From Streptomyces humidus (lineage in GTDB: Bacteria > Actinomycetota > Actinomycetes > Streptomycetales > Streptomycetaceae), in the NCBI RefSeq assembly GCF_014649655.1, contig NZ_BMTL01000007.1, positions 238,228 through 302,227 of the forward strand: 64,000 nt of DNA, given 5' to 3'. Each line of letters begins with the position of its first letter. Position 1 is the stretch's first letter. Positions 15,813 through 25,412 of the stretch are shown here, in pieces. Made by a program: the position numbers and the translations under genes. The notes below the pieces were generated by a model. It did not search any database. It had not been told where the DNA came from and saw only the letters and a list, made by a program, of their open reading frames with translations.

Positions 15813-18527
15813 TCACGGGTGACCTTGGGCCTGTTGAGCAGCGAGCTCCTCGATGATGCTGGCCTGCTCGCGAATGTCGTCTGCCTGCGCGGGGGTGGGC
15901 TCGTACTGTGTGAGGCTGCTGATCTCTGCTCTGGCCGCAGCGATGTCTCCGGTACGGGCGAGGACCACGGCTCGGTGAGACCTGAGTCCGACGATGAGTT
16001 CGGGCAGGTTGTAGGCCTGGGTGATGGTCAGGAGCTGCCGGTCGATCAGGCTCAGGGCGGCCTGGGCTTCGTCGAAGCGCAGCAGGGTCTCGACCACGTC
16101 CTGGCCGAGGTCGACGGCGGACCGCCAGGCTCCCGTGATCATGTAGAGCTTCATCGCGGGGAACGCGGCGCTGCCGTAGTCGAGTTTGAGCTGACGGCAG
16201 CACTTGACATGCATGGCGAAGCAGTCGGCGAGGCGTTTGTAGTCGTCGGGTGTCTCGCTGTCCGAGCAGGCTTGCTGCAGTGCCTCGATGGGTCCGTGGA
16301 GGTCGGCCGGGGTCAGGCCGAGGTGATCGCAGTAGGCGTCAGCGAGGTCCAGGGCTGCGGGGCCTGCGGCTCGGTAGCTGCCTGAGTGGTAGAGCCCCTG
16401 AACGTAGCCGTAGCGCAGGGCTCGCTCCAGGAAAGAGGGGGCGGGAAGTTCAGCCAGGGCTGTCCTGAATGCAGCATCGAGGGCTTCGATGTCACCGGTG
16501 TGCCCGTGCAGAGGGAACTGGCGGGTGGCCACCAGGACCTTCTCGCGTGGTCCGATCCCGCTGCCGCCCTGTGAGACGAGGGCTTCCATGGCGTGGACGT
16601 GGCGTGCGTAGGCGTCCCAATCGGTGTCCCCGTATGCCCAGGTGGCCAGCGCACTGTGCGCATCAAGGCGGTCGACGGTGTCCCGACCCGGTTCCTGCGC
16701 CACGTCCGCGATCACCGTGCGCAGTTCGCGTGGGAAGCCACCCTCGTAGAAGCCCTCCTGGCTGGTGATCTCCAGCAAGAGGTCGATCTGGCCGGTATCG
16801 GCGAGCAGCCGCATCCAGCGGGCCAGCCGCGGCAGCTCCCTGTGGCCCTCGAGAAGACCAGCCAGGGCCTGCTCGACACGGCGGGCGGCTTCCTCAGGCA
16901 GGTCATGCGACGCATGGAGGGCCAACGGTGCGGCCGCATCGTGGAGTTTGGCGAGACCGTCGGCGAATGTCTGTACGAGGCCGAGGCCTGCGAGTTCGCG
17001 AACGGCCCCGGCCGCGGCAGCGGGACGTGTCGGTCCCGCGGCTGCCGCCAGCTGCTGCAATTCCGGGCTGCTCAGGGGAACTTCGGCGATGGCCATGAGG
17101 CCGGCCATCGTGCGTGCCAGCACGGAAAGGTGCCCGAAGGTCTCTGCCAGGATGCGTTCCTGGGCCGTGGGGGCGAGGTGGGTCTGCTCCTGCACCGCCG
17201 CGCAGAAGGCGGCACCGTCACCTGCGTAGAGAGTGCGGGTGAGCGCCGCGGAGTTGAGGACGTACAGCGGCAAACCAGCTGTGAGCGCCAAGACCCGCTG
17301 TGCGGTGGGGTAGTCCAGGGTGCAGTCTTCGGCAGCGAAGACGGCGGCCACGGTGTCGGTGTCCCAGCCGGGCAAGGACTCGGCGGAGACACCCAGATGC
17401 GCGGCGAGCGCGGTCTGCTCCGGGTGGGGGTGGCCCAGCAGCGTGATCCGGGCCGTCGGCAGCGCCTGGACCAGCAGCCGTACGTGGTCGGATGGGAGGA
17501 CGTGCACGTTGTCGATGACGACCGCGATGGCTGTGTCGTCGTGGGCCAGTCGGCCGTGCACGGCCCGAAGGACGTCGATGCCGGCCCCGCTCGGCAGGCT
17601 GACGGCATCGGGCCCGCTCAGGTGCCGGGCAGCAACCTCCCGGGCCAGCGCACCGGGCACCACCGCGGGCGGCATCTGGCCGGCGTCGAAGTAGGTGACC
17701 GGGAGCGGGCACCGGGCGGTGGCGTGCGCCGCCCAGGTCGTCTTCCCGGCCCCGGAGAAGCCCGTTACCAGCCGCACGCGCTGCTCGCCCGTCAGCTCCG
17801 GTTCGCTGCCATGCGGCCAGTAGACGTCGGGAACCTGGGGGAAGGCCTGCAACTCCTCGACGAACTGCTCGTACAGGGAGGGCAGTTCACTGGCATGGAA
17901 GGCTCGCCCATGGGCTCCGGCACTCGCGTACTGGATGCGGGCAGCCAGCTTCCACACCAGCGTCTGCGCTCCCAGGGACCCGAACGGGACCTGGGCGGCC
18001 TGCTCGGTGCACCACTGCAGGACACCGGCGAGATCCGCAGCAGCGGGCGGCAGCCACGTCTCCTGCGGATCGGGATGGCCCGGCCACAGCAGCGACACGT
18101 CCGCCTGCCAGCCCGGCTGCTGGGTCCGTTGCAGCAGATCCGGACCCGGTGCGGTATTGCTGACCACAACCAGCTTTGGCGTGCCGGGGCGCCGCCCTGC
18201 CGTGTGCTCCGCGCGTAGCTTGGCGAACTGGTCGACCGACCCCCTGATGTCGCTCCACATCAGATTGCCCTGCCGGGTCTTGACCTGCAGGTAGAGATAC
18301 CGATCCGGGAGCACGACCTCCAGGTCCTCGTCCAGCTCCATCAGCAGCGTCTGCGCACCGGCCTGACGCAGCCGCAGCAGGCAGCCCACGGCGTACAGGT
18401 TCTGGTAGGTGAATCCGCGGTGCAGGGACGTGATACGCCGAAGTTGCGCCGGATTGAGTGGGGCGGCCGGCTGTGTCGCGCTGTCCTGGGCAGTGCCGCT
18501 GGCCGGTGGCGGTTCCTGGTCGTGCAC
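15813..18527 (-). CDS. Cap4/DUF4297-like nuclease fused to STAND-type NTPase
   Basis: The protein has about 904 residues from the GTG at 18527. Residues 30-110 read as a PD-(D/E)XK-type domain of the Cap4/DUF4297 class: GFTYQN near 38, an acidic strand LMELDEDLEV at 62-71, and QVKT at 81-84. Residues 256-263 form a Walker A motif (GFSGAGKT) and VVIDNVH near 333 a Walker B, giving a STAND-like NTPase. The last 400 residues are helical repeats, suited to sensing. This nuclease-NTPase-repeat plan is that of Avs-like and related abortive antiphage proteins, where target recognition oligomerises the NTPase and activates DNA cleavage. The longer open frame reaches 19055, but the first 180 residues read as non-coding. 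It is a single gene, divergent from the MBL operon. The exact family is not resolved. Confidence 0.65.
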   Translation of the reverse strand: MHDQEPPPASGTAQDSATQPAAPLNPAQLRRITSLHRGFTYQNLYAVGCLLRLRQAGAQTLLMELDEDLEVVLPDRYLYLQVKTRQGNLMWSDIRGSVDQFAKLRAEHTAGRRPGTPKLVVVSNTAPGPDLLQRTQQPGWQADVSLLWPGHPDPQETWLPPAAADLAGVLQWCTEQAAQVPFGSLGAQTLVWKLAARIQYASAGAHGRAFHASELPSLYEQFVEELQAFPQVPDVYWPHGSEPELTGEQRVRLVTGFSGAGKTTWAAHATARCPLPVTYFDAGQMPPAVVPGALAREVAARHLSGPDAVSLPSGAGIDVLRAVHGRLAHDDTAIAVVIDNVHVLPSDHVRLLVQALPTARITLLGHPHPEQTALAAHLGVSAESLPGWDTDTVAAVFAAEDCTLDYPTAQRVLALTAGLPLYVLNSAALTRTLYAGDGAAFCAAVQEQTHLAPTAQERILAETFGHLSVLARTMAGLMAIAEVPLSSPELQQLAAAAGPTRPAAAAGAVRELAGLGLVQTFADGLAKLHDAAAPLALHASHDLPEEAARRVEQALAGLLEGHRELPRLARWMRLLADTGQIDLLLEITSQEGFYEGGFPRELRTVIADVAQEPGRDTVDRLDAHSALATWAYGDTDWDAYARHVHAMEALVSQGGSGIGPREKVLVATRQFPLHGHTGDIEALDAAFRTALAELPAPSFLERALRYGYVQGLYHSGSYRAAGPAALDLADAYCDHLGLTPADLHGPIEALQQACSDSETPDDYKRLADCFAMHVKCCRQLKLDYGSAAFPAMKLYMITGAWRSAVDLGQDVVETLLRFDEAQAALSLIDRQLLTITQAYNLPELIVGLRSHRAVVLARTGDIAAARAEISSLTQYEPTPAQADDIREQASIIEELAAQQAQGHP

Positions 18528-19119
18528 CCCGCCAGGGTAACGGTCCCGCCGAGGTAACGGCTGCGTCGGCCGCGGTGCGGGAGGACCCGGCAGGGGCCCC
18601 GCCCCGCGGCGCGAGGCCTCGACCCGGCCCACCGGCAGATCTGCGTGACCTCCCGCACCGTGCGGTTCAGTGCAGGGGCCCAAGGGGCCGGGATCCGGAA
18701 AAGACCCGCAGACTGGAACAGCACGCTCTCCCGGGCCTGGAAGGTGAACCTTGCAGGCCGCTCCCGTGGTGACGCATCCCCGTCTGCCGAGATGGCCGTG
18801 GGCTTGGCCGACGAAGGCGATGAGAGAGGTCGAGCCTGCCCGGGAATTCTGATCACGCCGTTCCGATCGCGGTGCCGCCGCGCATCGCACAGGGGCCTGC
18901 TGCGGGTGCGACCCCCACGCCGCAGCAAGCGCTGACACAGCACGTGGGCCACCCTCCCTGATCGTCACCCGGCCCCGCCCCGACCCGCGAAGAGGCCGCG
19001 TGCCAGATGTATCCGGGGCGGGCAACGGCCCCTGACAGTGGCCCCGTTGGCGCATGAAATGCCTGATGAGGCCGTGTTGTCAGTGGCGCGTGGTAGATGT
19101 GAAGAAGGAGAGAACTTGT
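18528..19119. other. Intergenic region without a convincing gene
   Basis: About 590 bases separate the divergent nuclease-NTPase and MBL genes. Open frames exist on both strands but none has a ribosome site with typical codon bias. It may hold the two promoters and decayed coding sequence. Confidence 0.4.
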
Positions 19120-19164
19120 GTGGTTTTCCCGTTAGTTGATCAATATCGAGTGAAGAGGCAGGGC

Positions 19165-20478
19165 ATGGTCGAGACGGAACTTCCCGAGCGGGGGGTGGTG
19201 TTCTGGCCGGTCGGCACGGGCGACTCCACCACGATCGTGCTCGGCGGCGACCTGGTCCTCCAGGTCGATCTGCGGGACATGAAGGCCGCCGACGAGAAGG
19301 GGGCGGTGGTCGCCGCGGTCATCGACCGGCTGGCGGATACCCTGCCGCGCCCCAACTGGCTGGACGGGAAGACCCCCTACCTCGCGGTGTTCGCCCTGAC
19401 CCACGCCGACCTGGACCACTGCTGCGGGTTCGGTGACCTGCTGGACAGCGGCATCCTGATCGGGGAGATCTGGGCAACGCCCCGGCTGTGGCGGGAGATC
19501 TCCGAGGACACGACCATGTGCGAGGACGCCCAACTCTTCCAGGACGAGGTCGAGCGCCGCGTCGCCGCCACCTTGGAGGCCCTCGAGAACGGTGAGGAGC
19601 CCGCCAGCGGCGACCGGGTACGGATCATCGGCTACGACGACGACCGCGACCAGCACTCCTACAGCGAGCTGCCCGACGAGTACTTCACCTTCCCCGGCAA
19701 GACGATCACGATGATCGACGGCAACGACCTGTCGGAGACGTTCGAGGCGTTCGTCCACGCCCCGTTCAAGGGCGACTGCGCCGGCGAGCGCAACGAGACC
19801 TCCCTCGCCCTGCAGATCCGCATGCACACCGGCGACGGCACGACGGGCCGGCTGCTCCTCCTCGGCGACCTCGCCTACCCCACGATCAAGAAGATCTTCG
19901 ACAACAGCGAGTACTTCAGCAACACCGACCGGGTGGAGTGGGACCTGCTGCTCTCCCCGCACCACTGCTCCAAGAAGGTCATGTACGCCAAGGGCGAGGA
20001 CGGCGAGGAGGAGCGCAAGCAGGACATCCTCGACCAGTTCGAAATCTACGCCAGCCCGGACGCGCGGGTGATCGCCAGTTCGCGGCCCTTCCGGGACCAG
20101 GACGAGAAGGGCCACAACCCGCCCCATCTGTTGGCCCGTGACGCCTACGAGGAGATCACCGTGCTGCCGGTGCTGTGCACGGGGGAGTACCCCACCCAGG
20201 ACGAGCCCCGGCCGGTGGTATTCGCCCTGGAGCCCTTCCTCGGGTTCGAACTCGTCGATGTCGCCGAGCTGGAGAGCAAGTCCCTGGTGATGAAGGCCGC
20301 GGGCGGTGGCCGTCGGATGCTGGCCGCGCTGGGCACCACCCGCTTCCCGGCTGCCGCCTTCACCGCCACCGCCGCGCTTCCCTCCCCGCGGGCGGCCGCC
20401 GCCGCGCGCAGCGCCGTCGAGCAGGCCCGCGGAGACAAGGCCGCACCCGCCACGCCCCTGGGATTCGGTGACGCGTGA
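19165..20478 (+). CDS. Metallo-beta-lactamase-fold hydrolase (ComEC/Rec2-like)
   Basis: The product has 437 residues from ATG 19165. Near the start is PVGTGDSTTI, then the metal motif THADLDH (His80, Asp82, Asp84, His85). Further on come LLLLGDL (a metal-bridging Asp) and LLSPHHCSK, the order seen in ComEC/Rec2-type MBL domains. Metals are probably bound and a phosphoester or nucleic acid substrate is likely. It is the first gene of a three-gene operon: its TGA overlaps the GTG of the E2-E1-JAB gene. GAAGAGG precedes ATG 19165. A GTG at 19120 has the better AAGGAG nine bases upstream and would add 15 residues. MBL-fold genes are known companions of bacterial E1/E2/JAB genes; their role there is unclear. 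Confidence 0.8.
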   Translation: MVETELPERGVVFWPVGTGDSTTIVLGGDLVLQVDLRDMKAADEKGAVVAAVIDRLADTLPRPNWLDGKTPYLAVFALTHADLDHCCGFGDLLDSGILIGEIWATPRLWREISEDTTMCEDAQLFQDEVERRVAATLEALENGEEPASGDRVRIIGYDDDRDQHSYSELPDEYFTFPGKTITMIDGNDLSETFEAFVHAPFKGDCAGERNETSLALQIRMHTGDGTTGRLLLLGDLAYPTIKKIFDNSEYFSNTDRVEWDLLLSPHHCSKKVMYAKGEDGEEERKQDILDQFEIYASPDARVIASSRPFRDQDEKGHNPPHLLARDAYEEITVLPVLCTGEYPTQDEPRPVVFALEPFLGFELVDVAELESKSLVMKAAGGGRRMLAALGTTRFPAAAFTATAALPSPRAAAAARSAVEQARGDKAAPATPLGFGDA

Positions 20479-23027
20479 GCGACCGCACCACTACGGCCGT
20501 CACGGCCGGCCAGCAACTTGCCCTCGACCAGCTCCGGCAGATCACCGGCTCAGCTCGCGGCGGGGTCTTCCTCGCCCATGTGGACACGGCACCCGCCAAG
20601 GCCCCCACGGGCTTCGTGGAGGCGCGCATCAGCGTGGGCTGCGCCGGTCTGTCCCGCGCCGAGGGCGGGCTGCGGCTGCGCAGCGAGGAGCCCGTCACGC
20701 TCTACATCCCGCCGGACTTCCCCTTCGAGGTCCCGCTGGTGTACACCCGGCACAGCCGCTTCGCCGGGGCCCCGCACGTCGTCTGGGCTCATTTCCCGTG
20801 CCTGTACCGCTCCACGGCGACCGAGTGGGACCCGGCCGACGGCATGTACGGGTTCATCACGCGCCTGCTGGACTGGTTCCGGGCCGCCGCGGCCGGGGAA
20901 CTGGATGCGCCCGGTGAGCCGCTGCACCCACCCCACGCGGTGGGCGACTACGCGGACGGTCTGCTCGTCGTCCGCCGCGACGCGCCTGCCGCCGAGGACG
21001 ACGAGCCGTGGCTGGGCGCGGCCCTCCTGCATCGCATCAGTGATGAGCGCAGTGACGTGGTCGGCTGGCTCCCCTTCGGCCAACCGTGGCCGCCCACCCT
21101 CGCCGATGCCCGCGCCGCAGCCCAACTCCCCAACGGCGCCGAGGTGTTCCTCGCCCCGGCCGTGATCACCGCAGACCACCTGACCTTCGAATACCCCGAC
21201 ACCGCCCGGGCGCTCATCACCGCCCTCGCCCGCGGCCGGATCACCGCACGCATGGTCCTCGGTCTCGTCGGCGTGGCAGCCGACCACAACCGCCGCCTGC
21301 GCACTGCCGCCGAGCAGACCGGCCCGGACGGCACACCGCACCCCCTCGCCCCGGTCCACCTGCTGCTGGGCACCCCCTCCCGGGGGACCAGCGGCCACGG
21401 CCCCCGCCGGACCCACCTGGTGGCCTGGCACCTGCCCGACTTCGCCGACAAACTCACCCGCCGCGCCGTCACCGCCTACGTCGACCGCCAACTGCCCGAA
21501 CTCGGCGACGAGATCATGCAGATCGGCGAGGAATGGCTCGACACCCTGACCACCCGGTGGATCCGCCTCTACGAGGCCCGCCCCGAGGTCACCGTCCGCC
21601 GCGACCACCACACCCCGGCGGCCTGGCTGCACGGCAAACGCATCCTCGTCCTGGGCGCCGGCGCCCTCGGCGCGCCCGCCGCCGACATCTGCGCCCGTGC
21701 TGGTGCCGCCCACCTCACCGTCGTCGACCAGTCACTCGTGCACCCCGGCATCCCCGCCCGCCAGCCCTACGCCGACGCCGACATCGGCTACCCCAAGGCC
21801 GATGTCCTGGCCGCCCGCCTCAATCAGATCGCCCCGCATGCCACCCGCATCGAGCCCGTTGTCGCCGACATCACCCGCGGTCTTCCCGCCCTCGACGTGC
21901 ACTCCTTCGACCTGATCCTGGACTGCACCGCCAACCGCGTCGTCCGGGCCTTCCTCGAACGCGCCCGCCGCACGGACCCCACCCACTGGCCGCACCTGGC
22001 CACTGTGATGATCGGGCACCAGGCCACCCGCGGTATCGCCGCGCTTTCACCGCACGGGGCCACCGGCGGCGGCGCCGATGTGCTGCGCCGCACCGCCCTG
22101 ACCGCCCGCACGGATCCCACCGGTGCCCTGGCCGACATGGTCGAGGACTTCTTCCCCACCGAGCCCCGCACCGAGCTCTTCCAGCCCGAACCCGGCTGCT
22201 CGGACGCCACCTTCACCGGCTCGGCCGCCGACGTCACCGCCTTGGCCGGACAGCTCATGACCGGCATCCTCCACGCCCTGAACACTCCCGCCGACCAGCA
22301 CACCATGGCCGCGCTCACCGTCCGCACCCCGAGCGGCCCCACCGATCCTCAGCCCGCCGGGCCGCGCTGGCTGACATGGCCCAACGACACGATCATCACC
22401 GACGACGCCACCGGCTACGACGTCCGCATCGCCCCCGCCGCGCTCGCCGAGATGCGGGCCGAGGCCCGCCGCGGCGCCCGCGTCCGCGGCCCGCGCGTCG
22501 AAACCGGCGGCATGCTGCTGGGCGCCATCGACGACTCCACCGGCATCATCTACGTCGACGAGGCCACCGGCCCGCCCCCGGACTCCCTGCTGGCCGAGAC
22601 CTACTTCCAGCACGGTCTGGACGGCGTCCCCCGCCACCTCGCCGCCCGCCGCACCGCGACCGGCAACACCAGCCGCTTCCTCGGCCTGTGGCACACCCAC
22701 CCTCACTCGCCGGCACAGCCCAGCGCCACCGACCGCACGGCCATGGAACTGCTGACCCTGCCCCTGGACGACGCCCCCGCCCGCGCCTTGGTCCTCATCG
22801 CCGGCGGACCGCAACCCGTCTGGCAGAAATGGCTCGCCACCGGCGACGGACCAGACCTCTACGCCCGCCTCGCCGCCCGCACCACCGCGGCCACCACTCC
22901 ACCAGCTACAACGGTGCCACCCGGCCGCCCCCGCTCGGCCCTCTGGTGGCCCGGCGGCTACGCCACCCGCCCCACCACCGACAACCCCCTGCCCGCCCCA
23001 CGCCGATCGGACGATGCCCGCCCATGA
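20475..23027 (+). CDS. E2-E1-JAB fusion: ubiquitin-like conjugation/deconjugation protein
   Basis: The protein has 850 residues and three enzymes in one chain. Residues 1-145 form an E2-like domain with the active Cys in HFPCLY (Cys109). Residues 385-600 form an E1/ThiF-type adenylation domain with the nucleotide loop GAGALGAP (394-401) and a probable catalytic Cys in PGCSDATF (Cys575). Residues 640-800 form a JAB/MPN+ protease with a complete metal site: Glu677 in ETGG and HTHPHSPAQPSATD (His740, His742, Asp753). Family knowledge: such enzymes ligate a target protein's C-terminus (Cap2) and cleave the product (Cap3) in CBASS and related immunity operons. Here all functions are joined. The gene overlaps its neighbours by four bases on both sides, so the three products are made together. 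Confidence 0.9.
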   Translation: MSDRTTTAVTAGQQLALDQLRQITGSARGGVFLAHVDTAPAKAPTGFVEARISVGCAGLSRAEGGLRLRSEEPVTLYIPPDFPFEVPLVYTRHSRFAGAPHVVWAHFPCLYRSTATEWDPADGMYGFITRLLDWFRAAAAGELDAPGEPLHPPHAVGDYADGLLVVRRDAPAAEDDEPWLGAALLHRISDERSDVVGWLPFGQPWPPTLADARAAAQLPNGAEVFLAPAVITADHLTFEYPDTARALITALARGRITARMVLGLVGVAADHNRRLRTAAEQTGPDGTPHPLAPVHLLLGTPSRGTSGHGPRRTHLVAWHLPDFADKLTRRAVTAYVDRQLPELGDEIMQIGEEWLDTLTTRWIRLYEARPEVTVRRDHHTPAAWLHGKRILVLGAGALGAPAADICARAGAAHLTVVDQSLVHPGIPARQPYADADIGYPKADVLAARLNQIAPHATRIEPVVADITRGLPALDVHSFDLILDCTANRVVRAFLERARRTDPTHWPHLATVMIGHQATRGIAALSPHGATGGGADVLRRTALTARTDPTGALADMVEDFFPTEPRTELFQPEPGCSDATFTGSAADVTALAGQLMTGILHALNTPADQHTMAALTVRTPSGPTDPQPAGPRWLTWPNDTIITDDATGYDVRIAPAALAEMRAEARRGARVRGPRVETGGMLLGAIDDSTGIIYVDEATGPPPDSLLAETYFQHGLDGVPRHLAARRTATGNTSRFLGLWHTHPHSPAQPSATDRTAMELLTLPLDDAPARALVLIAGGPQPVWQKWLATGDGPDLYARLAARTTAATTPPATTVPPGRPRSALWWPGGYATRPTTDNPLPAPRRSDDARP

Positions 23028-24124
23028 CCCGCACCATCGGCCTCGCCCTGTCCGGTGGAGGCTCCCGCGCGGCCGCCTTCCACCTCGGCTGCCTGCGCGC
23101 CCTCAACGACCGCGATCTCCTCGACCGCATCCGGGTCGTCTCCGGCATCTCCGGCGGATCCCTGCTCGCCGCCCTGTGGGCCTACGGCCCGCCCGACTTC
23201 GCCGACTTCGACGCCCACGCCACCGACCTGCTGCGCTCCGGCCTGCAACTCGACATCGCACGCCAGGCGTTCAAGCCCTCCGCGGCCGCCCGCAACCTCA
23301 CCGCGGCCGCCCGCGCAGGAGCCCGCCAACTGTTCACCCGCACCACCGACATCAGCGTCGCCCGTCCCGCCAACCGCACCGACGCCCTGGCCGCCGTCCT
23401 GGCCCGCAAGGCCTTCGCCACTACCACCATGGCCGACGTCACCCACCCCGGCCTGGACGTCGTCCTGACCGCCACCGACCTGGCCACCACCAACGCCGTC
23501 CGCTTCGGCAGCGCCCGCAGCGGGTGCTCCCGCTACGGCACCATCACCGAACCCATCCACGTCGCTACCGCCGTGGCCGCCTCCGCCGCCTACCCCGCCC
23601 TCCTGCCGGCTCTGGAGCGCACCTTCACCTTCCAGCACCGCGACGGGCACAGCCAGCAGCACACCGTGCTGCTCACCGACGGCGGCGTCTACGACAACCT
23701 CGGCCTGTCCGTCCTGGAACCCGGACGCTCACCGCACCACACCCAGCACGTCTACGACGTGCCCTTCATCATCGCGTGCGACGCGGGACTGGGCGAACTC
23801 GCCCTGAAGGCACCGCACTTCATGGCCGGACGTCTGAACCGCTCCTTCGCCACCGTCCACCGCAAAGCCCAGGACTCCGCCCGCTCCCGCCTGCACGAAT
23901 GGGCCGCCAGCGGACGCATCGACGGCTTCGCGCTGGCCTACCTCGGCATGAAGGACGACCGTCTGCCCGCGCCGCCTGCCGACCTCGTCCCGCGCAGCGC
24001 GGTGGCCACCTACCCGACCAACTTCGCCGCCATGAGCCGCGCCCACTTCGAGGCCATCACCACCCGCGGCGAACAACTCATGCGCACCGTCCTGCCGATG
24101 TACGTGCCCTCCTCCCCGTACTGA
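23024..24124 (+). CDS. Patatin-like phospholipase, probable effector
   Basis: The product has 366 residues, a patatin-family lipid acyl hydrolase. The oxyanion loop SGGGSR is at 10-15, the nucleophile Ser43 lies in G-I-S-G-G, and the dyad Asp219 in TDGG. All catalytic residues are present and the length is normal. There is no signal peptide, so it would act on the inner membrane face. Patatins (CapV) are membrane-degrading effectors of CBASS and other abortive systems. Starting in an ATGA overlap with the E2-E1-JAB gene, this one is probably its effector or target. The role is inferred from context. Confidence 0.85.
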   Translation: MTRTIGLALSGGGSRAAAFHLGCLRALNDRDLLDRIRVVSGISGGSLLAALWAYGPPDFADFDAHATDLLRSGLQLDIARQAFKPSAAARNLTAAARAGARQLFTRTTDISVARPANRTDALAAVLARKAFATTTMADVTHPGLDVVLTATDLATTNAVRFGSARSGCSRYGTITEPIHVATAVAASAAYPALLPALERTFTFQHRDGHSQQHTVLLTDGGVYDNLGLSVLEPGRSPHHTQHVYDVPFIIACDAGLGELALKAPHFMAGRLNRSFATVHRKAQDSARSRLHEWAASGRIDGFALAYLGMKDDRLPAPPADLVPRSAVATYPTNFAAMSRAHFEAITTRGEQLMRTVLPMYVPSSPY

Positions 24125-24292
24125 CACGCGGCAGCACGTCCCCCTGGCGACACCTGTCCGGGCCGACCGACCATCACGTGCGGCACTCGGTACGCTCCAG
24201 GCGCCAGGCCGGTCACCTGTCGCCGGAGCATGTAAAAGATAAGGAGAGAAACAGCCCAAGCCCGCAGCCTGCGGACGCTAGCCTGTTCCACA

Positions 24293-24488
24293 GGCCGAGC
24301 GCATCGGCCCAAGCCGGGGCCGGCCCATGAACGGCCCACACGGCAAAGGTGCCCGGGCATCCGGAGCGATCAGCCGCATCAACTGCGCGTACCACCACAG
24401 CTGTTCATCAGCCTGACCAACAGGTCCGCATGCGCCCGATCCCGCGCACCGGATCATGGGGCCGGAGCGCAGACTCGAGGCCATCGCC
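24293..24488 (+). repeat. Conserved leader, copy A
   Basis: About 196 bases upstream of the orphan gene at 24489 are clearly similar to 33518-33713 upstream of its paralogue. Both copies begin with the 17-base hairpin GGCCGAGCGCATCGGCC (here 24293-24309), exactly 180 bases before the ATG. Both share GGCCCATGAACGGCCC, GCATCAACTGCGC and CTCGAGGCCAT phrases. Short frames in it are not conserved between copies, so it is probably a regulatory leader or RNA element, not a gene. 24125-24292 shows nothing else. Confidence 0.55.
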
Positions 24489-25412
24489 ATGACCAAAGAA
24501 CACGCGCGCAAAGACCGGGCCCGGCGCACCGCCCGCCGCACCGGCACCTCCTACACCTCCGCCCGCTCCGGCACCCTGCACACGCACCCGGCTCCCATCC
24601 TGCCCCCGGTCAGCGGCAAACCCTTCGGTATCTCCGTCACGGCCGACATGACCGCAGCCGCATCAGCCATCGGCGCCCGGCTCGCCGACTGCGACCCCTG
24701 CCTGACCTCTGCGATGGACCGGATGACGGGGGGACTGCCGCTCGTCCCGGCGGCCCTGGCCGCGTCGCTACCGGTCGAACTCGGCGACGGCTTCACTCCC
24801 ACCACCCTCGCCTTCTGCCAGACCGTCCCCCGGTACGGCCACCACGAGGCGTATCAGTTCGTGATCTATCTCGAGGAGGACGAGCTCCGCGACTTCATCA
24901 CCGACCTGGTCGACATCTGGGCGTACGCCATCCCGCAACTGATCCACATGCAGACGGCCGGGCCGCTCCATTCCCTGGTCATCGACCTGGCCCCGCCGCG
25001 GCCGCCCTTCTACGTGGCTGCCTACACCGGCTTCGTCCCCGTACCCGGAGGATCCTTCCCGGCGCTCACCCTCAGCTCGCCGGACCTCACCGGAACGATC
25101 GACGACCTCGCCGAACGCTGTGGCTTCCCGCTCTACACCTGGAAGACCCTGCCCGGCATCACACCGTGGATCCTGCAACAGCACCCGGACACCCACCGTC
25201 CCTGGGGAGTGCGCTGGAACGGCACGGACACCCTCGCTGTCACCATCGGGTCCCCCGAGTATTCAGCCGAAGCCGGCGCTCAGTGGATTCAGGCGGCACG
25301 CCGCGCGGGCTCGGTACTGGTCGTGGGGCTGTGGCACCGGGAAGTCTCCTCCATCAGAGGGTCGGCGGAAGACCACGAGATCTTCGCGGTGCGGGCACAG
25401 GTACAGCCTTGA
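24489..25412 (+). CDS. Orphan protein, paralogue A (Cys motif, basic N-terminus)
   Basis: The product has 307 residues. The first 20 are strongly basic (KEHARKDRARRTARRTG), followed by TSYTSARSGTLHTHPAP. This resembles the N-termini of many short Streptomyces mobile-element proteins. ADCDPC at about 66-71 is a conserved Cys pair. The rest is a folded alpha/beta domain ending in VLVVGLWHRE and EIFAVRAQVQ. The gene at 33714 encodes a paralogue with the same order of motifs and a shared leader. ATG 24489 is chosen because the similarity between copies starts there. Its function is unknown. It directly follows the patatin operon. Confidence 0.65.
   Translation: MTKEHARKDRARRTARRTGTSYTSARSGTLHTHPAPILPPVSGKPFGISVTADMTAAASAIGARLADCDPCLTSAMDRMTGGLPLVPAALAASLPVELGDGFTPTTLAFCQTVPRYGHHEAYQFVIYLEEDELRDFITDLVDIWAYAIPQLIHMQTAGPLHSLVIDLAPPRPPFYVAAYTGFVPVPGGSFPALTLSSPDLTGTIDDLAERCGFPLYTWKTLPGITPWILQQHPDTHRPWGVRWNGTDTLAVTIGSPEYSAEAGAQWIQAARRAGSVLVVGLWHREVSSIRGSAEDHEIFAVRAQVQP

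Noticed and set aside
16593..18218. 541-codon + strand frame opposite the nuclease-NTPase gene
   Set aside because: No recognisable motif, no ribosome site, and the - strand frame has clear Walker and nuclease motifs.
18645..18935. Small frame in the gap between the NTPase and MBL genes
   Set aside because: No ribosome site, no family, and both strands are equally open.
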